64,000 bases of DNA, from the NCBI RefSeq assembly GCF_029350975.1, contig NZ_JARKMR010000001.1:1364001-1428000 (forward strand), in the 5' to 3' direction. Source of the stretch: Maribacter zhoushanensis. Its GTDB lineage: Bacteria > Bacteroidota > Bacteroidia > Flavobacteriales > Flavobacteriaceae. The position numbers and the translations under genes are program-made. Below the pieces are notes generated by a model. That model saw only the letters and a list, made by a program, of their open reading frames with translations. It had not been told where the DNA came from and did no database searches. Positions 8,965 to 17,865 of this stretch are shown here, in pieces (the first letter of the stretch is position 1; each line of letters starts with the position of its first letter).

Positions 8965-9225
8965 TTAAGAAAGTTTAGTGTTGTTCATTTTAGTTGAGAA
9001 TTTTAAAGCTTTGATAACTCTGTTGTTTTTGTTCTTGTATAATCTAGCAACCTCAATTGTGTTTTTAGTTTCAATTGTAGGAACAACGATATCATTACTT
9101 TCAATTGTCTGAACCATCTCTACTTGTGCAGTTTCGATCTCTACAGAAACATTCTCATTGTTAGCTTGTGCCTGAGCGAAGAAACATGTGAAGATAAGAG
9201 CGGTTAAAAGAATAATTGATTTCAT
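8965..9225 (-). CDS. Small secreted protein, duplicated (copy 1)
   Basis: This 86-residue protein has a clear signal peptide (MKSIILLTALIFTCFFAQAQ, cleavage probably after AQA). The mature part of about 66 residues has an acidic first half and a very basic second half (ARLYKNKNNRVIKALKFSTK). It is identical to the 9593-9853 product at 80 of 86 positions. The charge split could suit binding to a polymer or surface, but I do not recognise the family. Its promoter carries the two-part direct-repeat operator also found before the response regulator at 58473. Confidence 0.7.
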   Translation of the reverse strand: MKSIILLTALIFTCFFAQAQANNENVSVEIETAQVEMVQTIESNDIVVPTIETKNTIEVARLYKNKNNRVIKALKFSTKMNNTKLS

Positions 9226-9592
9226 AATATTTGTTTTACACTGCTAAAGTACAGGTAAGGTCAAACATATTTGAGCACTAGTCGGTGGGCGTCATTTAAC
9301 TGTAGACGAATGGTAAATAGGTTTCGGTTTTTAAAATGAGATAAGATGAAAAATTAATTAGATTCGGAATCCGGTAGGTAGCTCAATAACCGTAAGTATT
9401 GGTGTTGACAGCTTTAGTTAAAGTGATAAGCTAGCTATTGATAGCATGTGGGTTATAGGGTTGAATAGTTTTTTGAATTGAATTTGACTTTTGAGTTTGT
9501 ATTTGATTCCTGAACTTGAACTTAAAAAGTAGGTAATGGTAAGAAAGTGGGGTAGGTAAGATGTGGGGCGAAAAGGGAATTGAATTATTGTA
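9226..9592. other. Non-coding gap between the duplicated peptide genes
   Basis: The right-hand end of this stretch relative to copy 1 (9226-9316) is its promoter and operator. The middle (about 9320-9470) is unduplicated spacer with no ORF. The part near 9475-9592 is the 3' flank of copy 2. I see no RNA gene. Confidence 0.5.
9244..9316 (-). promoter_or_regulatory. Activator-type promoter with 21-bp direct-repeat operator (peptide copy 1)
   Basis: Reading the minus strand, half-site CCATTCGTCTAC, 9 nt, and half-site ACGCCCACCGAC (spanning 9313 down to 9281) form a direct repeat with a 21-bp period. Exactly 29 nt later comes a -7 candidate TACTTTAG (9251-9244). A -33 box is lacking. The same half-sites, period and 29-nt spacing occur at 58383-58452. 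Confidence 0.55.
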
Positions 9593-9853
9593 TTAAGAAA
9601 GTTTAGCGCTGTTCATTTTAGTTGAGAATTTTAAAGCTTTGATTACTCTGTTGTTTTTGTTCTTGTATAATCTAGCAACTTCGATTGTGTTTTTAGTTTC
9701 AATTGTTGGAACAATAATATCATTACTTTCAATTGACTGAACCATCTCTACTTGTGCAGTTTCTATTTTTACAGAAACATTCTCATTGTTAGCTTGTGCC
9801 TGAGCGAAGAAACATGTGAAGAAAAGAGCGGTTAAAAGAATAATTGATTTCAT
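9593..9853 (-). CDS. Small secreted protein, duplicated (copy 2)
   Basis: This protein has 86 residues. It differs from copy 1 at six positions (residues 11, 29, 40, 47, 82 and 83). All are substitutions and the frame is intact. The signal peptide and basic C-terminal segment are preserved. Both copies keep their promoters, so a dosage benefit is possible. No family is recognised. Confidence 0.7.
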   Translation of the reverse strand: MKSIILLTALFFTCFFAQAQANNENVSVKIETAQVEMVQSIESNDIIVPTIETKNTIEVARLYKNKNNRVIKALKFSTKMNSAKLS

Positions 9854-9871
9854 ACTATTTGTTTTACACTG

Positions 9872-9944
9872 CTAAAGTACAGGCAAGACCAAACATATTT
9901 TGTCGCTCGTCGTTGGGCGTCATTTAACTATAGACGAATGGTAA
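9872..9944 (-). promoter_or_regulatory. Activator-type promoter with 21-bp direct-repeat operator (peptide copy 2)
   Basis: This is the copy 2 equivalent of 9244-9316. The direct-repeat operator spans 9909-9941 with one change in the distal half-site. A -7 candidate TACTTTAG lies at 9879-9872, again 29 nt away. Confidence 0.5.
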
Positions 9945-9958
9945 AAATCATTCGTCTA
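9931..9958. repeat. Perfect 10-bp inverted repeat downstream of the ABC-F gene
   Basis: TAGACGAATG (9931-9940), an 8-nt loop, and CATTCGTCTA (9949-9958). One arm coincides with the first operator half-site of peptide copy 2; the other arm is missing from copy 1. It could act as a weak terminator for the ABC-F gene or place a second operator half-site in inverse orientation. Confidence 0.45.
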
Positions 9959-10007
9959 TTATTTTTATGAATCTTAAAATTGTGAAGTGTGTATGCTGTA
10001 ATGAGGG

Positions 10008-11879
10008 TTAACCTTCCATAAGGGCAGACAGTTCAAACCAACGTTCTGTTTTGGTTTCAATGGCATCTGTAATCTCTTTAAGCTCAATGGAAAGCTTTTT
10101 AATATCATCGCCACTTAAAGAACTATCAGTGAATTTCTCTTGTAGTGTTATTTTAGATTTTTCCAATTTCTGAATCTCTCTTTCCAGTTTTTTGTACTCT
10201 TGCTGCTCTGCGTAAGATATTTTTGGTGAAGCATCTGGTTCTTTCCAATTGGTCTTGGTGGTAGTTTGTGCTTCTTTTTGCTCTCTTTTTTCTAAAATCT
10301 GACTATCTTCATAAGCTCTGTAGTCAGAATAGTTACCAGGAAAATCTTCTACCACAGCATCACCTCTAAATACAAATAGGTGATCTACGATTTTATCCAT
10401 AAAGTAACGGTCGTGAGAAACCACCATTAAACATCCTTGAAAATCCATTAAGAAACTTTCCAATACGTTTAGTGTAACAATATCTAGATCATTGGTAGGT
10501 TCATCTAATATTAAGAAATTAGGATTCTGTATTAATATGGTACACAAATAAAGTCGCTTGCGCTCACCACCACTTAATTTATCTACAAAATCATATTGCT
10601 TTTTTCTATCGAATAGAAAACGCTCCAATAATTGCTGTGCAGAAATCTGTCTGCCTTTCATTAATGGAATGTAGTCACCGAACTCGCGAATTACATCTAT
10701 TACTTTTTGTCCTTCTTTTATTTCAATACCTTTCTGTGTATAGTACCCAAACTTGATAGTTTCCCCCACAACAACTTTACCGCTGTCAGGCTGGTCACGA
10801 CCACTTAATATATTCAAAAAAGTTGATTTACCTGTTCCGTTCTTTCCTATAATACCAATACGCTCTCCTTTTTGAAATACATACTCAAATTTGTCAAGAA
10901 TTGGTTTGTTGGGGAAAGCTTTTGAAATTTTATGTAGTTCAAGAATTTTGCTACCCATACGCTCCATGTTCAGTTCTAACTGAACTTGGTGGTCTTTTCT
11001 GCGTTGGCTTGCCTTATCTTTTATGACAGCGAAATCATCTATTCTAGATTTAGATTTGGTAGTACGCGCTTTTGGTTGTCTGCGCATCCAATCTAATTCC
11101 TTTTTAAATAATAATTCTGTTTTATGCTGTTCTACCGCTTCTTGCTCTATACGGGCTTCTTTCTTTTCTAAATAGTAAGAATAGTTTCCTTTATAAGGAT
11201 ATAACTTCCCGTTTTCTAGTTCTATAATTTCATTACAAACACGCTCTAAAAAGTAACGATCGTGTGTTACCATGAATAAGGTCATGTTCTCTTTGGCAAA
11301 AAACTCTTCTAACCACTCAATCATTTCTAAATCTAAATGGTTGGTAGGTTCATCTAAGACCAAAAGATCTGGTTTGTTGATAAGGGCATTTGCCAATGCT
11401 AAACGCTTTTTTTGCCCGCCAGAAAGTTTACCCACCTTGGCATTTAGATCATCTAACTTTAGTTTATATAGAATTTGCTTGTATTGCGTTTCAAAATCCC
11501 AAGCTTCAAAACGGTCCATTGCTTCAAATGCTTTTTGATAGGCATCTGCCTCTTCTATATTTAAAAGTGCCTTTTCATAGTTTTTGATGACTTGTAAAAC
11601 TTCGTTGTCAGATGCAAAAATGGTTTCCTCAACAGTTAAGTTAGGGTCCATTTTAGGCTCTTGTGCCAAGAAGGATACACGTATAGATTTACGGTAATTT
11701 ACTTGCCCGCTATCTGGTGTATCTGCACCAGACAGAATATTAAGAATAGATGTTTTTCCTGTACCGTTTTTAGCGATCAAGGCAATTTTTTGATCTTTAT
11801 TGATACCAAAAGAGAGGTTGTCAAAAAGAACATGTTCGCCATAGGCTTTCGAAATATTTTCAACGGTAAGTAAATTCAT
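10008..11879 (-). CDS. ABC-F family ATPase (Uup-like)
   Basis: This 623-residue soluble protein carries two ATP-binding cassettes and no membrane segments. Walker A motifs are AKNGTGKTS and GKNGTGKST. Signature motifs are LSGGQKKRLALANAL and LSGGERKRLYL. Both Walker B/H-loop regions (LDEPTNHLD and LDEPTNDLD) are intact. The last 80 residues form a coiled-coil C-terminal domain as in Uup. ABC-F proteins act on ribosomes or, for Uup, also in DNA-structure processing. The C-terminal domain favours the Uup branch over a resistance factor. It starts 15 bp after the stop of the upstream DUF4105/Lnb gene, so the two are probably co-transcribed. Confidence 0.9.
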   Translation of the reverse strand: MNLLTVENISKAYGEHVLFDNLSFGINKDQKIALIAKNGTGKTSILNILSGADTPDSGQVNYRKSIRVSFLAQEPKMDPNLTVEETIFASDNEVLQVIKNYEKALLNIEEADAYQKAFEAMDRFEAWDFETQYKQILYKLKLDDLNAKVGKLSGGQKKRLALANALINKPDLLVLDEPTNHLDLEMIEWLEEFFAKENMTLFMVTHDRYFLERVCNEIIELENGKLYPYKGNYSYYLEKKEARIEQEAVEQHKTELLFKKELDWMRRQPKARTTKSKSRIDDFAVIKDKASQRRKDHQVQLELNMERMGSKILELHKISKAFPNKPILDKFEYVFQKGERIGIIGKNGTGKSTFLNILSGRDQPDSGKVVVGETIKFGYYTQKGIEIKEGQKVIDVIREFGDYIPLMKGRQISAQQLLERFLFDRKKQYDFVDKLSGGERKRLYLCTILIQNPNFLILDEPTNDLDIVTLNVLESFLMDFQGCLMVVSHDRYFMDKIVDHLFVFRGDAVVEDFPGNYSDYRAYEDSQILEKREQKEAQTTTKTNWKEPDASPKISYAEQQEYKKLEREIQKLEKSKITLQEKFTDSSLSGDDIKKLSIELKEITDAIETKTERWFELSALMEG

Positions 11880-11894
11880 GTAGGGTAACTTATT

Positions 11895-13079
11895 TTATTT
11901 ATCGGTTATTTTTTTACTCTTAAAATAATATATGAGATACAAATAACGAATAGCTAATGCTAGTAAAACGATGATTAATAATATGGAAAACACTTGAATT
12001 TTAAATATCCACAGCATACAAGTGATACCAAGTAATATGGTTAAGAATATGATGTAAGTTATCATCCATGCCGGAATCTGCCTCTTAATCATCATAAATG
12101 CGATTATTATATTTGGAGCAAATGCCCAAAGTGAATTAAAATTGGCTTTGGTAGCTAAGTGATCTGTTGCAAACCATAGGAATAATATAAGTACACCTGC
12201 TAACCCGGTGACAGCAAAAAGCCCAAAGTCTAACCATTTATTTCTACGTAAATTTTTGTAATCGTTATAGGTGATATAACAGACGAATAGCAATATTATA
12301 CTAAGCCAAAATAACGGAGTTAAAAATAGTAATGACCTGTCCTCTTGTTCTGGTATGTCTAATAATACCGTCTCTTTTTTAACTATCGGTTTGCCATCTA
12401 AAGTGGTATGTTTCATTTGTTCATACACATAAATGGGTAAGAATAAATGCTCATATGGAGATGCTTCTCTGTCTATTACAGAGCCTAGCGCAAGGTCAAT
12501 ACCAAAATTGGACCATGAATTCGGATTCAGTTTTAACCGAATTAACTCCCTAAACGTTAATTGCTCTTTTAAATGGCTGTAATCGAATTTGAATGTGTTC
12601 CCCAAAGTTTTTTCGAACACCGTTGGTATTCTTGTGGCGCAATTATCGAACAGAAAATCATACTTGTACTTCTTGTTCTCAGGTAACAAGTTGTTTTCTA
12701 AGTAGGTGACAATACTATTACGTTGTTCTAAATTGACGTCTAATACTTGTTCTCTTATCCACCGTTTTTCTTGTTGGTAAGAGTATTCAAAATATTTGAA
12801 CGGAATTCTAGAAATGGTATAGGATAGTTTACCGCGGGTGAAATTCAAGTAGAAGTTCGGGTCTTCAAAATCATAGGTGCCGTAGCCGTATACTTCATCA
12901 ATGCCTAATGTTGGGTCTTGTAAGCGAATGGCACTATGCCCAAATTTGGCTGCTAAATCTTCACCTGTACCAACAGTAAGTAAACTGATTTTTGATAATG
13001 GCGAAAGTTGTGCATTTTGAGCGTGAGCCAAAAATGCAGTGAAAAGGAGTACTAAAAGAAATGTGATTTTTCTGAACAT
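11895..13079 (-). CDS. DUF4105 / Lnb-type N-terminal periplasmic domain membrane protein
   Basis: The protein has 394 residues. A signal peptide (ending AHA-Q, residue 20) is followed by a periplasmic domain of about 230 residues and then about five membrane helices (from roughly residue 250). The periplasmic domain matches DUF4105, related to the catalytic domain of Lnb, a lipoprotein N-acyltransferase with NlpC-like Cys/His chemistry. His48 in FGHSAIRL and Cys147 in DNCATRIP fit the catalytic pair. An acyl transfer or lipoprotein-maturation role is therefore plausible but not shown. It sits directly upstream of the ABC-F gene. Confidence 0.8.
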   Translation of the reverse strand: MFRKITFLLVLLFTAFLAHAQNAQLSPLSKISLLTVGTGEDLAAKFGHSAIRLQDPTLGIDEVYGYGTYDFEDPNFYLNFTRGKLSYTISRIPFKYFEYSYQQEKRWIREQVLDVNLEQRNSIVTYLENNLLPENKKYKYDFLFDNCATRIPTVFEKTLGNTFKFDYSHLKEQLTFRELIRLKLNPNSWSNFGIDLALGSVIDREASPYEHLFLPIYVYEQMKHTTLDGKPIVKKETVLLDIPEQEDRSLLFLTPLFWLSIILLFVCYITYNDYKNLRRNKWLDFGLFAVTGLAGVLILFLWFATDHLATKANFNSLWAFAPNIIIAFMMIKRQIPAWMITYIIFLTILLGITCMLWIFKIQVFSILLIIVLLALAIRYLYLIYYFKSKKITDK

Positions 13080-13199
13080 ATCTTTACTAGTTCATAGCAG
13101 CTGCAAAGATGCGAATAATAACAGACTTGAAGCAGGTTGGATTTTTTAAATTTTTTGTAAAAGATGGTGATTTGGTTGTACTACAGGTCAAATAAAACA

Positions 13200-13224
13200 A
13201 AAGCCACCTAAATTAGGTGGCTTT
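13200..13224 (-). terminator. Intrinsic terminator after pyruvate carboxylase
   Basis: AAAGCCACCTAA and TTAGGTGGCTTT are perfect inverse arms around one base. In practice this gives a stem of about 10 bp with an A/T loop. It lies 30 bp beyond the pyc stop codon. Confidence 0.8.
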
Positions 13225-13254
13225 ATGAATATGTGATAAAAAGAAATTTAGAAT

Positions 13255-16200
13255 TTATGAAATGGTGACAACCAAATCATCTTGCTTTACCATACTACCT
13301 TCTTTTAAGCTAATTGAGTCTACTTTACCAGACTTAAAAGCGGTTACCGTAGTTTCCATTTTCATGGCTTCAATAACAAATAAAGGGTCGTTTTCTTTTA
13401 CCTCTTGACCTTTTTTGACTAAAACCTTATATAAAGAACCTTGTAATGGCGCTCCAATCTGATCATCGTTTGCCGGATCAATCTTTTCGTTTTCTTCAAT
13501 TTTTAGATTTAAAGAAGTATCTAAAACATTTACGAATCTATTCTCCCCGTTTACCTGAAAGAAAACGGTTCTCATACCTAATTCATTTGGTATCCCTACA
13601 GAAAGTAGCCTTACAATTACCGTTTTACCCGGTTCTAATTCTATTAAGGTTTCTTCACGTAGTTTCATACCGTAGAAGAAATGCTTTGTTTGTACCAAAG
13701 CTAAGTTTCCGTAAAGTTTATAATTCTCATGTGCTTGCTCAAATACTTTAGGGTATAGCGTATATGAAAGGAAATCTTCCATTTCTATGGCACGTGTAAA
13801 TCCTTTTTGAAACTTCTTTTTAAAGGCTTTAAATTCTTTGTCAAAATCTGTTGGTGCTAAATGTGCATTTGGTCTGTTCGTGTACGGCTTTTTGTTTTTA
13901 AGAATGATTTTTTGAAGCTTTTTAGGGAATCCGCCAACGGGCTGACCTAAATCTCCCATGAAGAAGCTAATAACAGAATCAGGAAAAGATATTTCCTCTC
14001 CACGTGTCATTATATCTTCTGTGGTAAGTTCATTGGTTACCATAAAAATTGCCATGTCGCCAACTACTTTAGAACTCGGGGTTACTTTGATCAGGTTTCC
14101 AAAAAGTTTATTGACATCGGCATACATTTTCTTAACTTCATCAAATCGGTCACCAAGACCCAATGCTGTTGCTTGCGGACGCAGATTAGAATACTGTCCG
14201 CCCGGAATTTCATGACCATATACTTCTGCAGTACCAGATTTTAATCCGGATTCAAACGGGTAATACAACTCTCTAGTATCTTCCCAGTAGTTAGAAAATT
14301 GATTCAGCTTTGGCATATCAAACTCATGTGCTCTTGGCTGTCCCTTCATCATTTCTACAACCGAATTAAAATTGGGTTGTGACGTTAATCCAGATAATCC
14401 GCCTAATGCTACATCTACCACATCTACACCGGCTTCAATTGCCTTTAAGTAAGTTGTTGTCTGTAATGATGAGGTGTCATGCGTATGCAAATGAATAGGT
14501 AGCTTTACCGTGTCTTTTAATGCTGTGACCAATTCTGTGGCGGCATAAGGCTTTAAAAGACCTGCCATATCTTTGATGGCAATCATATGTGCACCGGCAT
14601 TTTCTAAGTCTTTTGCAAGCTGAGTGTAGTATTTTAGGTTGTACTTGGTTTTGTTTACATCTAGAATATCTCCCGTATAGCTCAAAGCTGCTTCTGCAAT
14701 ACCACCAGTTTTATTACGTACATAATTAATACTAGGTTCCATTGCTTTTACCCAGTTGAGCGAATCAAAAATTCTGAAGATATCTACGCCGTTCTCCCAA
14801 GATTTCTCAACGAATTTTTCAATTAAGTTATCAGGGTATGCTTTGTAACCTACTCCGTTTGATCCACGAAGTAGCATTTGAAATAATATATTGGGTACCG
14901 CTTTTCTAAGTTCACGTAATCGCGTCCACGGACTCTCGTGCAAAAAGCGCATACTAACGTCAAAAGTAGCACCTCCCCAAACTTCCATACTAAAAGTGTT
15001 TGGGTGATTTTTAGCATAACTTTCGGCAACACGTAACATGTCATACGTACGCATTCTCGTAGCTAAAAGAGATTGATGCGCATCGCGCATGGTGGTGTCT
15101 GTATAATGAATTTTCTTTTCATCCATTAACCAAGCACAAAATTTCTCTGGACCCATTTCGGTCAGCATATCTTTTGTTCCCTTGGTATGTGGTTCTAGCG
15201 GATTGAATTTTGGTACTTTGGCATTTCTGAAAACTTTACTTTCATCAATATGCTTTACATCAGAATTACCGTTTACGATAACTTCGGCAAGAAAATTCAC
15301 CACCTTTGAGGTTCTGTCTTGCGAAAGTTTTATATCAAATAGGGCAGGAGTGTTCTGTATAAAATTCACCGTTACCTTTCCATCTTTGAACGTAGGATGC
15401 TGAATGACATTCTGCAAGAAATGAATATTGGTTTCAACACCTCTAATTCTAAACTCTTTTAATGCACGTACCATTTTACGAGTGGCACCGTCAAGTGTTC
15501 TACCGTGAGATGATACTTTTACCAACATAGAATCAAAGAACGGACTCACTTGATACCCTTGGTATATACTACCGGCATCTAAACGAATTCCCATACCTGA
15601 TGCACTTCTATATGTAGTTACCGTACCGTAATCTGGGGTAAAATTGTTACCTGGATCTTCTGTAGTTAAACGACATTGTAATGCAAAACCATAGGTAGCA
15701 ATCGTTTCTTGACCAAATATTTTAATCTGCTGACTGTCTAATTTATAATTTCCTGCGACGAATATTTGAGTTTTTACCAAGTCAATACCGGTAACCATTT
15801 CAGTAACCGTATGTTCTACTTGTATTCTTGGGTTTACTTCAATAAAGTAAATGTTGTCATTAGGGTCTACTAAAAATTCTACCGTTCCAATATTGTTATA
15901 GTTTACCTCTTTGGCAATGTCAACGGCATATTTGTAAAGATTCTGTTTTACTTCTTCACTAACATTATGTGAAGGCGCTATTTCTACCACCTTTTGGTGA
16001 CGGCGTTGTACAGAACAGTCGCGCTCATGTAAATGGCGAATGTTACCGTGATTATCCGCCACAATTTGTACTTCAATGTGCTTTGGGTCTTCTACATATT
16101 TCTCAAGAAACATAGTGTCATCGCCAAAAGCATTTAATGCTTCGTTTCTAGCAGAATCAAAATTCATTTCAAGATCTTCATCTTTTCTAATGATTCGCAT

Positions 16201-16707
16201 ACCACGACCGCCACCACCTGAGGCAGCTTTTAGCATTATTGGGTAACCTATGCTTGCCGCTTCGGTCAGGGCAACTTTAAGCGAAGTCAATTTTTTCTTA
16301 TTGCTTTCAATAATAGGAACGTTACATTTTACCGCAACTTTCTTAGCGGTAATCTTATCTCCTAGAGCGTCCATCACTTTTGGATCTGGACCAATGAAAA
16401 TGATATCGTTAGCAGCACATTGTCTTGCGAATTCAGAATTTTCAGATAAGAAACCGTAGCCTGGGTGTATGGCATCTACATTTTTAGCCTTCGCCAAAGC
16501 TATAATTTGCGGAATGTCTAAATAAGGTTTTAATGGCTGATTATCTTCACCAATTTGGTAAGATTCATCGGCTTTGTTTCGGTGTTGAGAATAGCGATCT
16601 TCATAAGTGTAAATAGCAACTGTTTTTATGTTTAGCTCTGTACAGGCACGTAATACACGAATTGCAATTTCACTTCTGTTGGCTACTAAAACCTTTTTAA
16701 TCTTCAT
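13255..16707 (-). CDS. pyc: Pyruvate carboxylase
   Basis: This biotin enzyme carboxylates pyruvate to oxaloacetate to refill the TCA cycle. The 1150-residue single chain has the full domain order. First comes biotin carboxylase (ATP-grasp, residues about 1-460, with KAASGGGGRGMR and EVNPRIQVEHTVTE). Next is the carboxyltransferase domain (about 530-800, with DTTMRDAHQSLLATRMR). The biotin carrier domain is at the C-terminus, with the biotinyl lysine in EAMKMET. The length is normal for the single-chain type. The gene has its own terminator and starts opposite pssA. The aconitases elsewhere in the window act downstream of its product. Confidence 0.98.
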   Translation of the reverse strand: MKIKKVLVANRSEIAIRVLRACTELNIKTVAIYTYEDRYSQHRNKADESYQIGEDNQPLKPYLDIPQIIALAKAKNVDAIHPGYGFLSENSEFARQCAANDIIFIGPDPKVMDALGDKITAKKVAVKCNVPIIESNKKKLTSLKVALTEAASIGYPIMLKAASGGGGRGMRIIRKDEDLEMNFDSARNEALNAFGDDTMFLEKYVEDPKHIEVQIVADNHGNIRHLHERDCSVQRRHQKVVEIAPSHNVSEEVKQNLYKYAVDIAKEVNYNNIGTVEFLVDPNDNIYFIEVNPRIQVEHTVTEMVTGIDLVKTQIFVAGNYKLDSQQIKIFGQETIATYGFALQCRLTTEDPGNNFTPDYGTVTTYRSASGMGIRLDAGSIYQGYQVSPFFDSMLVKVSSHGRTLDGATRKMVRALKEFRIRGVETNIHFLQNVIQHPTFKDGKVTVNFIQNTPALFDIKLSQDRTSKVVNFLAEVIVNGNSDVKHIDESKVFRNAKVPKFNPLEPHTKGTKDMLTEMGPEKFCAWLMDEKKIHYTDTTMRDAHQSLLATRMRTYDMLRVAESYAKNHPNTFSMEVWGGATFDVSMRFLHESPWTRLRELRKAVPNILFQMLLRGSNGVGYKAYPDNLIEKFVEKSWENGVDIFRIFDSLNWVKAMEPSINYVRNKTGGIAEAALSYTGDILDVNKTKYNLKYYTQLAKDLENAGAHMIAIKDMAGLLKPYAATELVTALKDTVKLPIHLHTHDTSSLQTTTYLKAIEAGVDVVDVALGGLSGLTSQPNFNSVVEMMKGQPRAHEFDMPKLNQFSNYWEDTRELYYPFESGLKSGTAEVYGHEIPGGQYSNLRPQATALGLGDRFDEVKKMYADVNKLFGNLIKVTPSSKVVGDMAIFMVTNELTTEDIMTRGEEISFPDSVISFFMGDLGQPVGGFPKKLQKIILKNKKPYTNRPNAHLAPTDFDKEFKAFKKKFQKGFTRAIEMEDFLSYTLYPKVFEQAHENYKLYGNLALVQTKHFFYGMKLREETLIELEPGKTVIVRLLSVGIPNELGMRTVFFQVNGENRFVNVLDTSLNLKIEENEKIDPANDDQIGAPLQGSLYKVLVKKGQEVKENDPLFVIEAMKMETTVTAFKSGKVDSISLKEGSMVKQDDLVVTIS

Positions 16708-17100
16708 TTTTTGGCAATGTATTTAATGGTTAGTATTTATGACTATTTGTTATAAAACTTTAATTTTTATCTGAAATTGTTACAAAGGCTATAATTTAAT
16801 TCTAAAATATCAACTAAACAATACTATGCATGCATAATATTTTTCATTTAAGAACTAATTTGTGATATGACCCTCTAAAAGGTAGTTTATATTTCAATAC
16901 CATATACTTAAGTGGTTGTAATTTTGATTGTTGTACTCCGCTAATTTCAATGGATAACTTCTAGCGGTTTAAAGAATATAGATGGTCTAAGCGCTTTTTA
17001 GGTCAGAATACCACCAGCACCATATAATTATATTAATTTAGAGCAATAATTGAGATGAGGTATTTTTCCTTTTTGAAATTATGATTTTAGACCGACTATT
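16708..17100. other. Divergent promoter region between pyc and pssA
   Basis: This AT-rich 393-bp gap has no ORF. A -7-like TAATTTTG lies at 16919-16926 on the plus strand but without a good -33 partner, and 175 bp from the pssA start. An ATGCATGCAT palindrome at 16825-16834 is the only other visible symmetry. It must hold both promoters, which I cannot place with confidence. Confidence 0.35.
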
Positions 17101-17838
17101 ATGAAAAAGCATATTCCTAATTTTATTACTTTATTAAATGTTTTCTGTGGCTGTGTGGCTACCATGTTTGCCGTTATGAACAGGTTAGAACTTGCTGCCA
17201 TATTTGTAGCGTTAGGTATTTTCTTTGATTTTTTTGACGGATTGGCGGCTCGTGTTTTAGATGTTAAAAGTGAATTGGGTTTGCAATTAGACTCTCTGGC
17301 AGATATGATTACTAGTGGGCTTGTGCCTGGTATTGTTATGTTCCAATTATTATCAATGTCACAAACTAGCGGATGGGGAGATGGTTCTCACTTTTTTATG
17401 GAAGCTGGTAAGTTTCAGGTCATACATTTAATTCCGTTTTTAGGGTTTATAATTACAATGGCATCCGGTTATCGTTTGGCGAAATTCAATATAGATGAAA
17501 ATCAGACGTCTTCCTTTATCGGTTTACCGACCCCTGCAAATGCACTTTTAATACTTTCTTTACCTCTCATACTTTTATATCAAAACAATGATTTTCTCAA
17601 TAGCTTAATTCTTAATCAATGGTTCTTGATCATATTAACGTTGGTAAGTGCCTATTTGCTAAATGCCAATTTGCCGCTATTTGCATTAAAATTCAAGAAT
17701 ACTAGTTTTAAGGATAATGCCATGCGTTATATTTTTTTAATTATTAGTCTAGTGCTTATCGTTACCATGAAATTCATGGCGATACCTATAATAATTCTGT
17801 TTTATGTAGTAAGTTCAGTGATACAAGAGAGACTTTAA
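17101..17838 (+). CDS. pssA: CDP-diacylglycerol--serine O-phosphatidyltransferase
   Basis: This integral membrane enzyme of phosphatidylserine and phosphatidylethanolamine synthesis has 245 residues. The CDP-alcohol phosphotransferase signature D-G-x2-A-R-x8-G-x3-D-x3-D is complete (Asp46, Gly47, Ala50, Arg51, Gly60, Asp64, Asp68). About eight hydrophobic helices follow. The N-terminal KKHIPNFITLLNVFCG is typical of the Bacillus-like membrane-bound PssA group. It is followed at short distance by the DinB gene. Confidence 0.93.
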   Translation: MKKHIPNFITLLNVFCGCVATMFAVMNRLELAAIFVALGIFFDFFDGLAARVLDVKSELGLQLDSLADMITSGLVPGIVMFQLLSMSQTSGWGDGSHFFMEAGKFQVIHLIPFLGFIITMASGYRLAKFNIDENQTSSFIGLPTPANALLILSLPLILLYQNNDFLNSLILNQWFLIILTLVSAYLLNANLPLFALKFKNTSFKDNAMRYIFLIISLVLIVTMKFMAIPIIILFYVVSSVIQERL

Positions 17839-17865
17839 ACATAGCATTATTTAGGTAGTACTACT

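Larger units (their letters stand above)
8870..9320 (-). repeat. Tandem duplication, copy 1 (gene plus promoter)
   Basis: This segment repeats at about 9475-9945 with an offset of 628 bp over the gene. It covers the 86-codon ORF, its downstream flank and its upstream promoter and operator. Boundaries are approximate because the flanks decay. Confidence 0.8.
9475..9945 (-). repeat. Tandem duplication, copy 2 (gene plus promoter)
   Basis: This is the second copy of the unit at about 8870-9320. Its promoter and operator region, ORF and 3' flank align with only scattered differences, so the duplication is recent or kept similar by conversion. Confidence 0.8.

Noticed and set aside
16825-16834. 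ATGCATGCAT palindrome between pyc and pssA
   Set aside because: Short self-complementary alternating sequence with no partner elsewhere and no position relative to a promoter. It is expected by chance in AT-rich DNA.
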